Assembly (NCBI GenBank): GCA_017165825.1
Contig: CM029369.1
Location: 21,074,611-21,138,610 of the forward strand
Direction: 5' to 3'
DNA: 64,000 bases
DNA from: Hepsetus odoe
Lineage: Eukaryota > Chordata > Actinopteri > Characiformes > Hepsetidae
The notes under the pieces: model-generated
Told to the model about the DNA's origin: nothing
Database searches by the model: none
The model's input: the letters and a program-made list of their open reading frames with translations, nothing else
Translations under genes and position numbers: made by a program
In this document: positions 24,401-34,519 of the stretch, in pieces
Numbering within the stretch: position 1 is the first letter of the stretch
Layout: the number at the start of each line of letters is the position of its first letter

Positions 24401-27400
24401 CGGTCCGGCAGGGTTGACTCCAAGGGGAACCAGGCCCGTCTCCAGTGAGGAAAACCTGCTGGGGAAGTCCATAATCATTGGAGTGCCCAGGAATGAATTC
24501 AATGACTATGAACTATATGTTCCTCAGCAGGGCCAAGATTATGATTTTGAAAGCATGCCAGATCATACTGAGGAGTATGAATATGTTGAGTATAAAGACC
24601 CATACAGAAAACAGGGAGATGTACAAAGTGTTATACTTGATGAAGCATCTAAATATTCCCTGCAAATGGCTGGCAGCAAGTCAAGGGCATACTTCATTAC
24701 TGCTGAGGAAGTTGACTGGGATTATGCAGGCTATGGACAAAGGTATTGTCTTAACACAGTTATGTGTTAATGCATGTTTTATAATAATATGTTTCAGGCT
24801 AAAAACCTTTCATTAAAGCTATCACTAAACAGTGTCATGCAGCATATTCGTAAGCACCCATATTTGTGAGAGAGCTCTTGTGAGAAAGACATTAAAAGCT
24901 TTCAATGTCTGGTTTCTATCACCACCACATTAACAGTTCAGACTGAATGATTCTCTAGCATTTGCTGAATACTTAAATATATATGATTCACATAATACAC
25001 ATACATTTAGAAATATCTTAGGAATTGTCCTTTATGACTCACATAATACACAGAAATTCTGAAATATCTGAGGAATTACCATTTAATAAGCTGATTCATT
25101 TGATGGGAAAACACTCTTGTGTTGAGCAGTGGTCACCAGGTCACAGAGTGGGAAACATTAGTCTGGATAATCATTAAAACCAAGATTTAAAGAATGTTTG
25201 AATTATATTTTAGCTTATGGTTCTTTTGACAAGATGATGGATTGTTTTTTGTTATTCTCTTTAAAGGAGGGAAGATAAAGCCTCACAAAAGGCGAGACCA
25301 ACAAAGTTCAAGAAAGTTGTGTTCCGGGAGTATTTGGATGTCTCCTTCACCACCCCATACATTCGTGGAGAAGTAGATGAACATCTTGGCATCCTGGGCC
25401 CAGTCATTAAGGCTGAAGTTGATGAAACCATATATGTAAACATTGCTAATTTAATTATACTTTCCTTTATGAATAGAATCATTGACTATTATATAATTAT
25501 TTATTTCTAATAAATAGAAAATTTACTAAAAAGCCTAATTAGAGTCTGTTCTAATCTGTAGATAGTTTTCAGGAATCTCGCCAACCGTCCATATTCCCTA
25601 CATGCAAATGGAGTGTCATATGGAAAAAATATGGAGGGACTGAAATATGAAGACGAGTCACCCTACTGGTACCGGCAGGACGATGCTGTTCAACCCAACA
25701 CAACCTTCATTTATATGTGGACAGTTAATGCCAAAGTAGGACCCCATCAAAGTGAATCTGACTGTCGTATATGGGCCTACTACTCAGCAGTGAACCCTGT
25801 AAGAAATACCAGCTCTACAGCCTTATTATTAGACTTAAATTTAGACTGTCTAATTTTTATTTCTTTTGGCTTATGACATTTTACTTCTTCTCCATGCAGG
25901 AGCGAGATATACACTCTGGGCTGATTGGGCCTTTAATGGTTTGTAGGAAGGGCACTCTTGATAATAATCCTATAGACACAAGGGAATTTGTTTTACTCTT
26001 CATGACTTTTGATGAGAACAAAAGCTGGTACTATGAGACCAACAGGAAGATTCTTGAGCAGACTAACAGGGAGGCTGTCATGGATCCAGAATTCAACAAC
26101 AATATCAGATTTCATGGTAATGATCATTGTTATTGTGTATATTTTAATTGTCTGAAAAAAAACTTATGTGCATTTGTAATGTGCTTTTTTATTACTTTTT
26201 TCTTGCAAGTAACCTGGATAACATACATGTGTTTAGTATAAGCTTCATTTTAAGTGAATAATGTTTGGTAACACTGCTTCACAGTTAACACTGTCATAAC
26301 ACTGTCATGACAGTTTATATTGTATGGTACTTTCTAGTCCTGACATCAAATATATATAGTTTCTGTCATGCAAGAGTTAAGCTAATGGACATAATTTGAA
26401 ATCGCAGCATGAAATCTTCTATAATGTGTACACTGTCATTCACAATAGTTTTGAGTGAAGTGTTACATAATGTTTTCCTTTTTCTCTACAATTAACATTT
26501 TAGACAAAAATGATATATTTCAATATTTGAAATTTAACAAAGTTAAACATGTGGCAGTTGTTTTATTCATGCAATAGACAAGGGACTTAATGGCTGTTCT
26601 GTTTTCATTTTTTCTCAGCTATTAATGGAATTATATACAGTCTTAAAGGACTCCGCATGTACACTAAGCAGCTTGTGAAGTGGCATCTCATCAACATGGG
26701 CTCTCCCATGGACTTCCACAGTATTCATTTTCACGGTCAAACATTCCTGAACAAAAACACGCGTGACCAACGCCAGGGAGTCTATCCACTTTTACCAGGT
26801 TTGTTGATTTTTGTAGATGAAATGTTCATTTTTTTTTCTTGATTTAACAATCCCTTTTGCATTTCCTGTTCTGCTTTGCAGGAGGCTTTGCGACTTTGGA
26901 GATGTTTCCCTCAAAGCCAGGATTGTGGCTGCTAGAGTCAGAGATCGGAATCTCTCAGCAGAGAGGGATGCAGACACTGTTTTTAGTGCTGGACAATGGT
27001 AACAAATTCTTTTGAATACATTGACCCTTTACTCTCTAGTCTTACTTGTCGATTTTAGTGCTTCTTTTACTTATAATAATTCAGTAGCTTCTATGAAAAT
27101 CCATGAAGTAAGACAGCTGTGAGGAGTGCTGTCATTTGCATTCAAAATGATTCTTTTTGTATTCTGTAGTGTGTGAGCACCCTCTTGGACTAACAACTGG
27201 AATTGTGAAAGATAGCCAGATAACGGCATCCGACAGCAGAAGTATGACTTGCGTTCAGTCTTTTATAACATGATTCAGACAGTATGACAGTAACCACAAG
27301 GAACAATGAAATAAATCTCATTCTGTGTTCAAGGCTACTGGTTGCCTAGTTTGGCAAGACTGCACAATACAGGAAAATATAATGCATGGAGTACAACAAA

Positions 27401-28657
27401 AGCAGGAGAGTGGATTCAGGTATCCTCACATGATGGCTCACTGAAAGCCACTGCCCTTTAAGCACAAACTTGCTAGAACATAGTAACAAGCAGCCTTTCC
27501 ATCCAGGTGGACTTCCAAAGGCCAGTAGTGATCAGTAAAGTGGCCACCCAGGGAGCCAAGCAGGTCTTCACTTCTCACTTTGTGCTAAACTACACCATCT
27601 CCTACAGCACCGACCGCAAGAGATGGATTTTTTACAAAGGCGACAGCAAAGCTTCCAGAAAGGCAAGTAACGTCTTTAGCGCTAGCTAACTTAACACAAC
27701 AGCGGTTCTTCATTTGTGTGGATGTGTAGCTGATTTGCCTTTTCCGATTCCCAACAGACGTTTGAAGGCAACAGAGAAGCTCATGAGGTAAAAGAAAATG
27801 TCTTCTTCCCGCCTTTAATAGGCCGTTACGTGAGACTATACCCTTCCCACTCGTACAACTATCCAACTCTGCGCATGGAGTTTTATGGCTGTGAACTGGA
27901 TGGTATGTGAGCAAATAAGTGACCTTCTGTGCTTCGCTTTTTCTGCTTACATTTGATATGCTCTAATGAGGAGAATTTGCATGTGTGTAGGGTGTTCTGT
28001 ACCATTGGGAATAAAGAATGGATTTGTCAGAGATGATCAGATCACAGCCAGTTCTTTTGCCACCTACTGGTACTCGGGGTCTTGGCACCCTTGGTTGGCC
28101 CGTCTTGATAAAGCAGGAGCTGTCAATGCTTGGCAAGCAAAGGTAGCTGGTGTACAAAATCAGATTTGATGAGATGCTCAGTCCCTCGTGCAGTGATTTA
28201 TTACAATGTGGTATAATTTCTCAACCGCAGAGCAGTGACATGCAGCCATGGATACAGATCGATCTCAAGATGGTCAAGAAGATCACAGGAATTGTGACCC
28301 AGGGAGCGAAGTCATTACATAAAGAGATGTTTGTGACAGCTTATGAGCTTGAGTACAGTGATGATGGCAAAAAATGGACGAAGTACACAGATGATGAGGA
28401 CTATGAGCAGAAGGTATAGACTTGTCTCATCAAACTTGAGTATTATTTTATGCTTTGGTTGCAGCACAATGAGTTGACTATGAACTGTTGCCTTTTTCCT
28501 TCTTTTGTAGATATTCATGGGAAACTCAGACAACAATGGGCATATGAGAAATTATATCTACCCACCAATATTCTCAAGATTCATCAGGATTATTCCTAAG
28601 AGATGGCAGAACTCAGTCACTCTGAGAATCGAGCTGCTTGGGTGTGATTTTGAATGA
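12402..28657 (+). CDS. f5: Coagulation factor V, complete CDS (25 exons, 2,123 aa)
   Basis: This gene encodes the secreted procofactor that, once activated, assembles with factor Xa on phospholipid as prothrombinase. The domain order is A1-A2-B-A3-C1-C2 after a signal peptide (MRVSSRPGAWGALALLVFF...). Exons: 12402-12544, 12931-13013, 13121-13243, 16439-16651, 16805-16966, 18164-18385, 19444-19609, 19714-19894, 20030-20126, 20467-20708, 21536-21686, 21763-21975, 22228-24742, 25267-25435, 25562-25798, 25900-26116, 26619-26798, 26882-26998, 27170-27241, 27334-27419, 27507-27662, 27758-27902, 27991-28142, 28231-28413, 28511-28657. All phases agree, and the count of 25 matches human F5. Cleavage-site equivalents: Arg541 (human APC site R506) and Arg748 in LGLR/TF (R709) are kept; Arg1388 in SPR/GF plausibly equals R1018; R1545 has no arginine counterpart. 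Factor VIII was rejected because of the gpr161-dcaf6 neighbours and the F5-like B-domain motifs. Confidence 0.95.
13771..14345. mobile_element. Putative hAT-type MITE in f5 intron 3
   Basis: The segment is bounded by AGAGGTGG at 13771 and CCACCTCT at 14337-14344, an inverted pair. The interior is AT-rich, with words such as 'gtaaaagtaaa' repeated in inverted form near both ends. No target duplication is clear, so the class is tentative. Confidence 0.4.
14577..16198 (-). mobile_element. Full-length but dead Tc1-like transposon in f5 intron 3
   Basis: Terminal inverted repeats (CAGTTAAGTTCTAAAATATT at the left, its mutated complement ending CCTAACTG at the right) are flanked by TA on both sides, as expected for Tc1/mariner insertion. 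On the - strand the interior carries pieces of a transposase. An HTH-like part (TANQVNNTLQEAGVSISKST, ~15380-15652) precedes catalytic-core pieces (FWKNILWTDETKINL, VKHGGVMAWVCMATSGTG, ~15172-15447). The pieces lie in different frames with stops, so no functional enzyme is encoded. No restored protein is given. Confidence 0.88.
16984..17743. mobile_element. Foldback/MITE element in f5 intron 5
   Basis: The left end CAGTACTGTGCAAGAGTTTT is mirrored by the right end ending TTGCACAGTACTG. Inverted similarity continues inward: 'ttaggcaggtgtgaaaaaa' against 'ttttttcacacctgcctaa', and 'aattcttctaggtacacttg' (about 17167) against its complement (about 17339). The arms are therefore ~200 bases or longer. 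A SINE interrupts the right arm at 17404-17614. Confidence 0.75.
17404..17614 (-). mobile_element. tRNA-derived SINE inside the foldback element
   Basis: Read on the - strand it starts 'ggtggcggtggtccagtggt' (A-box-like), carries a B-box-like 'ggttcaaatccc' and ends 'agagcgtctgctaaatgccg' plus a TAAATG-rich tail. It is the same family as the nested pair at 11.3-11.6 kb. Confidence 0.85.
18386..19443 (+). other. f5: f5 intron 6
   Basis: The intron contains a small open frame 18519-18626 (35 codons, including YRKYLDPIAGVNKALRKPG) that I cannot match to any family, and a short repeat word 'gttgctcccgtttaggggt' near 19203 also found near 46320 on the same strand. Nothing else is recognised. Confidence 0.4.
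20709..21535 (+). other. f5: f5 intron 10
   Basis: No gene or clear transposon is visible in this 827-base intron. The acceptor is a good CTTTTTCAG. Confidence 0.6.
22228..24742 (+). CDS. f5: f5 exon 13: end of A2, whole B domain, start of A3
   Basis: One 2,515-base exon. Residues ~667-748 finish A2 and end in LGLR. The B domain (~749-1484) opens with four tandem repeats and continues as a Ser/Thr/Asn-rich region with about 35 N-X-S/T sequons over the whole domain. It then shows a basic stretch (KEKKTVLKR, MKTKKRVEYK; about residues 1354-1380), the SPRGF motif, and an IIIGV block matching human VIVGL. Next is an acidic Tyr-rich stretch (EEYEYVEYKDPYRK). A3 starts at about 1486 with AYFITAEEVDWDY. 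The basic and acidic stretches correspond to the elements that keep mammalian factor V inactive, but here they are only ~80 residues apart and no 9-residue LSPDLSQ-type repeats separate them. Confidence 0.9.
22491..23499 (+). repeat. f5: Four tandem 78-87 aa repeats in factor V B domain
   Basis: Units begin at 22491, 22752, 22986 and 23241 with G/E-N-x-T/S-x-x-M. Each carries an ED/EE-L-D..L patch, a 'LE.F..NQ/HSDL.LS.FDDEN' block, a 'QNDTLLSF' block and a 'V.DA/EA' end. Spacing is 261, 234, 255 and ~258 bases. Divergence between units shows an old in-frame tandem expansion. Confidence 0.85.
27170..28657 (+). CDS. f5: f5 C1 and C2 discoidin (F5/8 type C) domains
   Basis: C1 (~residues 1811-1963) is encoded by exons 19-22 and opens CEHPLGLTTGIVKDSQITAS. 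C2 (~1964-2123) is encoded by exons 23-25, opens CSVPLGIKNGFVRDDQITAS and closes LRIELLGCDFE. Both keep the NAW motif, the paired domain cysteines and the VTQGAK / ATQGAK strand. These domains bind phosphatidylserine membranes. The donor after exon 21 is GC, not GT. Confidence 0.93.
27663..27664 (+). promoter_or_regulatory. f5: GC splice donor of f5 intron 21
   Basis: The exon ends AAG and the intron begins GCAAGT. Using the nearby GT (GTAACG) instead would shift the frame and hit a TGA just inside the next exon, so the GC donor is the only coherent choice. Confidence 0.85.
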
Positions 28658-28917
28658 TGGACTGTGTTATGCTATCCTTGCCTGTTTCTGTTGCTTAAGC
28701 AGGAGAAGACAAACCTTCACATATTAACTTCTTTTTCCATATTTGTATTATTTCCCCAGAGGAATCTCTATTAAAATTATCTATGAAAGAATTGTTGTCT
28801 CCCTCATTCTTAACCAGGATGATTGCCAAAATTTACATATACATAAATTAAATAATAAACAATTAAATAATTTGTGCTATTATTTATAATTATCATTGTT
28901 ACTCAATCTTTTTGAGT
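28658..28917 (+). terminator. f5: f5 3' UTR with poly(A) signal candidates
   Basis: ATTAAA lies at 28770-28775, about 115 bases after the stop, and AATAAA at about 28854-28859. Either could end the transcript. Confidence 0.5.
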
Positions 28918-29107
28918 AACCCAGTGGGTTGCCCTGAGGTACCCTTGAGCAAGGTACCGTCCCCATCACTGCTCCCCGGGCGCTTTCAATAGCTGCCCAC
29001 TGCTGCACGTGTGTATGGGTTAAATGCAGAGGTCCAATTTCGTTGTGGTTCATGTGTGCTGTGCCGTGACCTCGCAATGACAAGGGTTGCCACTTTCACT
29101 TTCACTT
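28918..29107 (+). mobile_element. V-SINE-like tRNA SINE, 5'-truncated
   Basis: The copy lacks the tRNA head and starts at the central core ('gagcaaggtaccgtccccat', 'cactgctccccgggcgc'). It then shows 'ggttaaatgcagaggt', 'tttcgttgtggttca' and the 'cactttcactttcact' end. Confidence 0.85.
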
Positions 29108-29200
29108 TGTAATGACCTGCTGCTAACAGTGTTTGAAATAATACCGCATTCATGCTAAAACATTCAATACTGTACTCAACACACGGAAATACTCTTTTTA

Positions 29201-29446
29201 GTGGTGGCTTAGTGGTTAGGGCCTAGGCACCAGGATCAGAGGGTTATGGGTTCGAATCCCAGACCAGTAGGTTGCATCAAGAGCAAGGTACTGTCCCCAT
29301 CACTGCTCCCTGAGCACTGGAGGTATGGATGCCCCCGCTGCACGGTGTGAGTGGGTTAACAGCAGAGAAAGGATTTTGTTGTGGTTCACTGTGTGCGGTG
29401 CTGTGTTTCACAATGACAAGTTGTCACTTTCCCTTCTTTCACTATT
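29201..29446 (+). mobile_element. V-SINE-like tRNA SINE, full length
   Basis: The tRNA-like head has an A box (GTGGCTTAGTGG) and B box (GGGTTCGAATCCC), followed by the 'aaggtactgtccccatcact' core and the 'cacaatgacaag' tail. It is a pol III-derived retroposon, not a tRNA gene. Confidence 0.88.
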
Positions 29447-29999
29447 CAGATGCATTACTGTCTCTGGTAAGTGAACATACTCCGTGTTTTGCTGTGGATC
29501 TTTTGATTGCATGTTGAACTGTCTGCATTAGTGTGATTATTTCATGTTGTGTTATGTGTAGCACACTGATCCTGCAGGACCATGCACTGTGTTGAATGGA
29601 AAGGACTTGACTGAAGGTAAACAGTGATCTGGCGCCACCTAGTGGGCGAGCACACCGCTTCAGGCCCCTCCTACTTTAGTGGGGATTGGCCCTCGATTAC
29701 ACATGATCCTCCAGCAAAATACTGCGGGAACTTTTGATCTCCTCTGGTGGTCCGTGGTGCTGAACGCCTGCACTGAAAAAACACCAACGTAGTGTCTTTA
29801 ACCCCATGTTTTATCACTGGAGATGGAGACTACGCTTGGTTTTAGACACCTCACAGTCTGTGAGACCAGGTTTACGTGATCTGATCCAAGGGAGAGGCTG
29901 CTGTAATGAATTAGTGTCTAATCTAACAAATCTACTAAAATGTATTAAACATGAGCTCACCTGCACACCATCCGGATCAGAGCAGGTTAGACCACCCAC

Positions 30000-30028
30000 A
30001 TGTGTGTGTGTGTGTGTGTGTGTGTGAG

Positions 30029-30070
<42 letters not shown>
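30000..30070. repeat. (TG)n(AG)n compound microsatellite
   Basis: About 13 TG units are followed by about 20 GA/AG units in the probable gpr161 promoter. Confidence 0.95.
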
Positions 30071-30075
<5 letters not shown>

Positions 30076-30751
30076 GTCTGAGGGAGAGGGGAGTTTGGGG
30101 GGGAAAATGGCAAACCCGTCGCCATTGTAAAGTAAGGACTGCCCCTCTTTCTCCCCTCGGTCGACCACAGAGGGACTTCTCAACTCGGCGGTGAATGAAA
30201 CTCGGACATAAACCACACTGGCGGTTTCAACACGGCACCCAGAGAGGCCCCCGGGAAATGTTCACCCGGGACGATGAAGCTTTGATGCATCTCTCTGGAG
30301 GAGGTGAGACTCTGAGAGGAAACCGAGGACACAAAGTTTCACTTCGGAGACAAAGTAGCTAACGCGCTGGCCCGCCGCTCCAGCCTGAGCTGAGCTCCGC
30401 TCTCTCTCTCTTTCTCTCTCTTTCTGAGTGGCTTCACAAAGTCACTTTAAGACAACACACACTTGTTGGCATCGAGACCGACGGCCTTGTTTTGCAACTC
30501 CGTGTTTTAAATCAAAATAATCCGTAAACGCGCCTCTAGTGCAGGAATGCTAACCTTGCTAGCCGAGTAAGTCTCCGCTTGCTGCGCTCTGTCGGAGCTG
30601 AAGTTAGTGTTCTAGAAGTCTGTGCTAAAGTCTGACATTATTGTTATTGTTTATATACATTGTTAATAAATGCAACATTTTACACAAGACCTGTAAAAAA
30701 TAATTAAATAACCGCCGTGAAAAGACGTGGGTAGTTCGGCTCTAACATAAG

Positions 30752-30862
30752 CTGTGTCCCAAATCTCACACTTTCACACTTTCCGCGCCGCCCTTATGGA
30801 ATGCGGTGCGTTCTATTTTTACGCACTAGTTAGTGGGGCAGAGTGCGGTTTGGGACGCAGCC
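30752..30862. mobile_element. Small MITE (GTCCCAAA termini)
   Basis: Inverted ends GCTGTGTCCCAAAT and TTTGGGACGCAGC enclose ~110 bases in gpr161 intron 1. This is typical of an abundant fish MITE type. The class is not resolved. Confidence 0.55.
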
Positions 30863-31519
30863 GCAGCGGAGGCAGCAACTTGTATCGACGCTTCAGGGTT
30901 CCCTTCGGTAAAATGGGAATTTGGCCGCTTTTCTGCGTGATTTAAATGTTACGTTGTGAGGGGTGTGAAGCGCCAACGTCTCCTAAAAAAAGTCGTACAA
31001 ATAATTTTGCAGTCGAGATTTAGACTAGAATGTATTTTTGATCTATTATAATCATGGCAGAGAGGTACATGAAGGACAGTTACCACTAGTTCAAGGTGAC
31101 GCCTAAAAACTAGTGTTGATTGTTGTTTTGGTTCCCAATAAAGTTCATATACCAGACAGATATCTCAACCTCTTCATCAAAACACTTCAATGGCTTCGTT
31201 TACATCTTTTATTGGTTTGAAATTTGAAACATTCGGTTGGATTTCCCTTCAAGCCGCCTAATTTCAGGACATAATACAGCAACAAATACCGCATTGTACA
31301 ACCACCAAGCGTAATCCTCAGGGATTTTTGATGGAAAACATCAGCTGTTCTCTCAGCGCTGCACTGCACACAGACCACTGTGTGAACTCATTACCTGCTT
31401 TAACTTCTCAGGATTTCCTCTGAGCTCATTCACACTTAACACAGAGGGCTCTTAAACTGGGAGTTCTCAGCATTGCTTCATTACATCCTTTCCCTGCAGG
31501 TGCATAGCAGCTTTCGACT

Positions 31520-34519
31520 ATGAACAGCAGCAGGAATGGCACAGTGGTGGGAAATGCCACTGGCAGTCCAGCTGCAGATGGGACGGTGGCCCTGGAGTCA
31601 GCCTCCATCATCCTCATCGCTTTGCTCATCTGTTTGGGGAACCTGCTCATCGTGGTGACGCTCTATAAGAAGCCCTACCTGCTGACACCCAGCAATAAGT
31701 TTGTCTTCAGCCTGACCTTTTCTAACCTGCTGCTCTCTGTGCTTACACTTCCATTTGTGGCTGCCAGTACAGTCCGAAGAGAATGGATGTTTGGCGTTGT
31801 TTGGTGCAACTTTTCGGCCTTGATTTACCTGCTGGTTAGTTCAGCAAGCATGCTCACTCTTGGGGCTATTGCTATTGACCGGTAAGTCTGTGGTTTTAAA
31901 TGAATTGAAAGAAACATCTTGAAATGTATTACTTTGGAAATAATACAACAATACAGTTATATAATAGTTTATAGGTTCGGTTCTCTTGGCATCCCCTAAT
32001 CCGTTTAGCTCTTAGCAATACCTAGACTAGATTCAACAGTTTCTGTGGTGGTGAAAGAGATGCACACAGAGAATCGGACCTATTCAGTTACAGTTCTTAC
32101 TCAAAACTAGCAGTCAGACTTTTGGATTATAAAAAGGGCATATTCTGCAAAGATATGTGGATTAGTTTTGCCAGCTGGAATTACAGAAAGGGTTCCTTGT
32201 CATTTCACTGACTCATGTGCCTCTTGTGAGCAGCATGTGGTAAGTGTTTTAATACTTCTGTCCATTCATGATTGTAGGTATTACGCTGTGCTGTATCCTA
32301 TGATCTACCCCATGAAGATCACAGGAAACCGGGCCGTCGTGGCCATTGTTTACGTCTGGCTTCACTCCTTGGTGGGCTGCCTGCCGCCACTCTTCGGGTG
32401 GTCCACGTTCGAGTTTGATCGCTTCAAATGGACCTGCACGGTGGCCTGGCACCGAGAAATCAGCTATACTGCCTTCTGGATCACATGGTGCTGCCTGCTT
32501 CCCTTGGTAGCCATGCTTGTGTGCTATGGAGTTATTTTCCGCGTGGCTCGTATTAAAGCTCGTAAGGTATACTGTGGGGCCGTGGTGGTGGCTCAAGAAG
32601 AATCGGGCTTGCAGAAGAATGGTCGGAAAAATTCAAACACCTCCACTTCATCCAGCAGCAGCCGCAAGAGCCTTGTGTACTCAGGCAGCCAATGCAAGGC
32701 CTTCATTACTATTCTAGTCGTCATAGGGACGTTTTTGGCCACCTGGGGACCGTACGTGCTGGTCATTGGGACTGAAGCATATTGGGGAAAAGACACTGTT
32801 TCTCCACAGCTAGAAACACTAGTGTCCTGGCTGTCCTTCACCAGCGCAGCATGCCACCCACTCATCTATGGCCTGTGGAACAAGACAGTACGCAAAGAGC
32901 TGCTGGGCATGTGCTTCGGGGACCGCTACTACAGGGAGTCGTTCGTTACACGCCACCGGACATCCCGGCTCTTCAGCATCTCCAACCGGATCACAGGTGA
33001 GTGGAAAATGACCAGGTGGTGTAGGCTGAGTCAGAGATGTTAATGGTGTGTAATCAGTTAATAAGCGTGTGTAGCACTTATTAGCTTATCCCATTTATAA
33101 GACGATTAATGGCAAACCATTAGGCGTGCACAATGTGAAATACATTCTAGTATTCCAGCTGTATTGTTACATATTTCAATAACAACATATCTTCAATATA
33201 ATCTACTGATTTATATTGATGTCTGTCTTTTAATATCTTTCTCATCTGTGTCATGGTTGATTTCCTGCTTCAGATTTAGGAATGTCTCCTCACCTGACTG
33301 CCATGTTGGTGGGTGGAGGGCAGCTTTTGGGGCCTTGCAGCAGTACAGGAGACACTGGCTTCAGCTATACTCAGGATTCTGGTATGTCTGCAACACAGGA
33401 AGCTCACTCAACCATGCACGTGACCACTCCCAGCACTGATTACAGTCAAAAGACCTTTTATCCAGAGCTGGCAAAACTACAGAGCTGAAGACTGTTTTGT
33501 TTCCCTGCAGATCAGTAGAACAGTAAAAATGACGCCACAGTGCAGCCAGATTTCAGAAACTAAAAATCGCAGAAAAGACCAATTTTGGGAAACACCTTAA
33601 AGATCAGAGCACCCAGCTGTGACCAATATTGATATTCTGGCACACTGTAATCCCTATAATCAGGATCTGTAGCTTGTATGTAGTGTCTGGCATTTGATGC
33701 TTTATACATTATAAAGGTTTCAGCTGTGTGCAGATGTTGTTTAAAAATCCAGTTTGAATAAAGTTAACTCATTCAGGAAACTCTTTCTGCAAGTTTAAAT
33801 TTATTTTTTAAAAATAAATACAGAATTTGCCCTTACTTTTGCACATATTCATATTGCTTTGTTTTTTTTTTTCTCCCTCAAATACGACAAATGGGCAAAA
33901 AATAATAAAAAAAGTAAGAGAATGTACTCTGCAGACAAGAAGTTCTTATTTTCACAAAGCATGTACCTTGCTGTTAGAAAGCTGGAGGCATGTATTAAAG
34001 TGATCCATAATGTTCTTTACCTTCTAGCTACAGATGTCATGCTGCTAGAAAACTACCCCTCAGAAGTCTCACACTCCACACACTATAGTGGCATTAAGAG
34101 AAGAAGCTCTGTCACATTTGAGGATCAGGTGGAACAACCTTGCAAAGGTATTTTATTTTGATCTTGTGAATATTACTCGAGCTACTTTCTTAAAAGCGTT
34201 CACCTAACCAGCAGATTGACTGTGATCTTATTAAAAATTTCATCTTCATCCAGGTGACTGCCCAACAGTCCAAGTCACTGCAGACATACACAGGTCTCTG
34301 GACAGTTTTGCGTTGTGTTTGGCCAAGGCCATAGAGAGTGATGCAAAGCTGCAGCTTTTTGGAGAAAGTGCTCCAGTTCCAAGCACTCAGCTGATCGGAC
34401 GACACACACAGCGAGGACCTCGCTATCTGAATGGACAGAGACTCAGGATGGAGAGCATCGATGAAGGAATAGTTAAAGATAATGAGCAGGAAGATGAAGA
34501 AAACGTCCATGACTCTTAA
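31520..34519 (+). CDS. gpr161: G protein-coupled receptor 161, complete CDS (5 coding exons, 524 aa)
   Basis: This gene encodes an orphan class A receptor of the primary cilium that raises cAMP/PKA activity and restrains Hedgehog signalling. Exons: 31520-31881, 32278-32996, 33274-33381, 34028-34147 and 34254-34519. Phases agree, and the length is close to human (529). The N-terminus carries N-glycosylation sequons (NSS, NGT, NAT). The DRY motif is split by intron 1 (residues 120-122, AIDRYYAVLYPM). Third-loop Ser-rich and TM6-7 blocks (TWGPYVLVIGTEAYWG, SAACHPLIYGLWNKTVRKEL) are intact. The cytoplasmic tail keeps a KRRSS PKA consensus (~420-424). It also keeps the amphipathic helix IHRSLDSFALCLAKAIESDA (~448-467), equivalent to the region that anchors PKA type I regulatory subunits in mammals. 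Human F5, GPR161 and DCAF6 are neighbours on 1q24. Confidence 0.95.
33382..33762 (+). CDS. gpr161: Candidate alternative terminal exon of gpr161 (intronic polyadenylation)
   Basis: If the GTATGT donor after exon 3 is skipped, the frame stays open for 35 more codons (GMSATQEAHSTMHVTTPSTD...) to TGA at 33486-33488. AATAAA follows at about 33757-33762. The product would keep all seven membrane segments but lose the KRRSS site and the PKA-anchoring helix. It is a prediction only. Confidence 0.35.

Larger units (their letters stand above)
29447..31499 (+). promoter_or_regulatory. gpr161: gpr161 promoter / 5' UTR region and first intron
   Basis: A GC- and CpG-richer zone (about 30060-30620) follows a (TG)n(AG)n tract at 30000-30070. 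It ends a likely non-coding exon at GGAG/GTGAGA (30303/30304). The first coding exon begins after CCCTGCAG at 31500, so this would be a 5' UTR exon spliced to it. An upstream ATG at 30258 would open a short uORF that ends in the next exon, before the GPR161 start. Transcription start and exon use are inference. Confidence 0.45.

Noticed and set aside
26270..26480. Short inverted words ('cactgtcatgacag') in f5 intron 16
   Set aside because: Too short and degenerate to delimit an element. A similar patch near 38.7 kb suggests only an eroded common repeat.
12402..28657. Identification of the A-B-C domain gene as factor VIII, ceruloplasmin or hephaestin
   Set aside because: C1/C2 domains exclude ceruloplasmin and hephaestin. 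The gpr161-dcaf6 neighbours, the LGLR/TF junction, the IIIGV and EYVEYKDPY B-domain blocks and overall similarity favour factor V over VIII.
29977..30216. Open frames across the TG/AG tract before gpr161
   Set aside because: Repeat artefacts (Thr-His, Arg-Glu and Leu-Ser runs).
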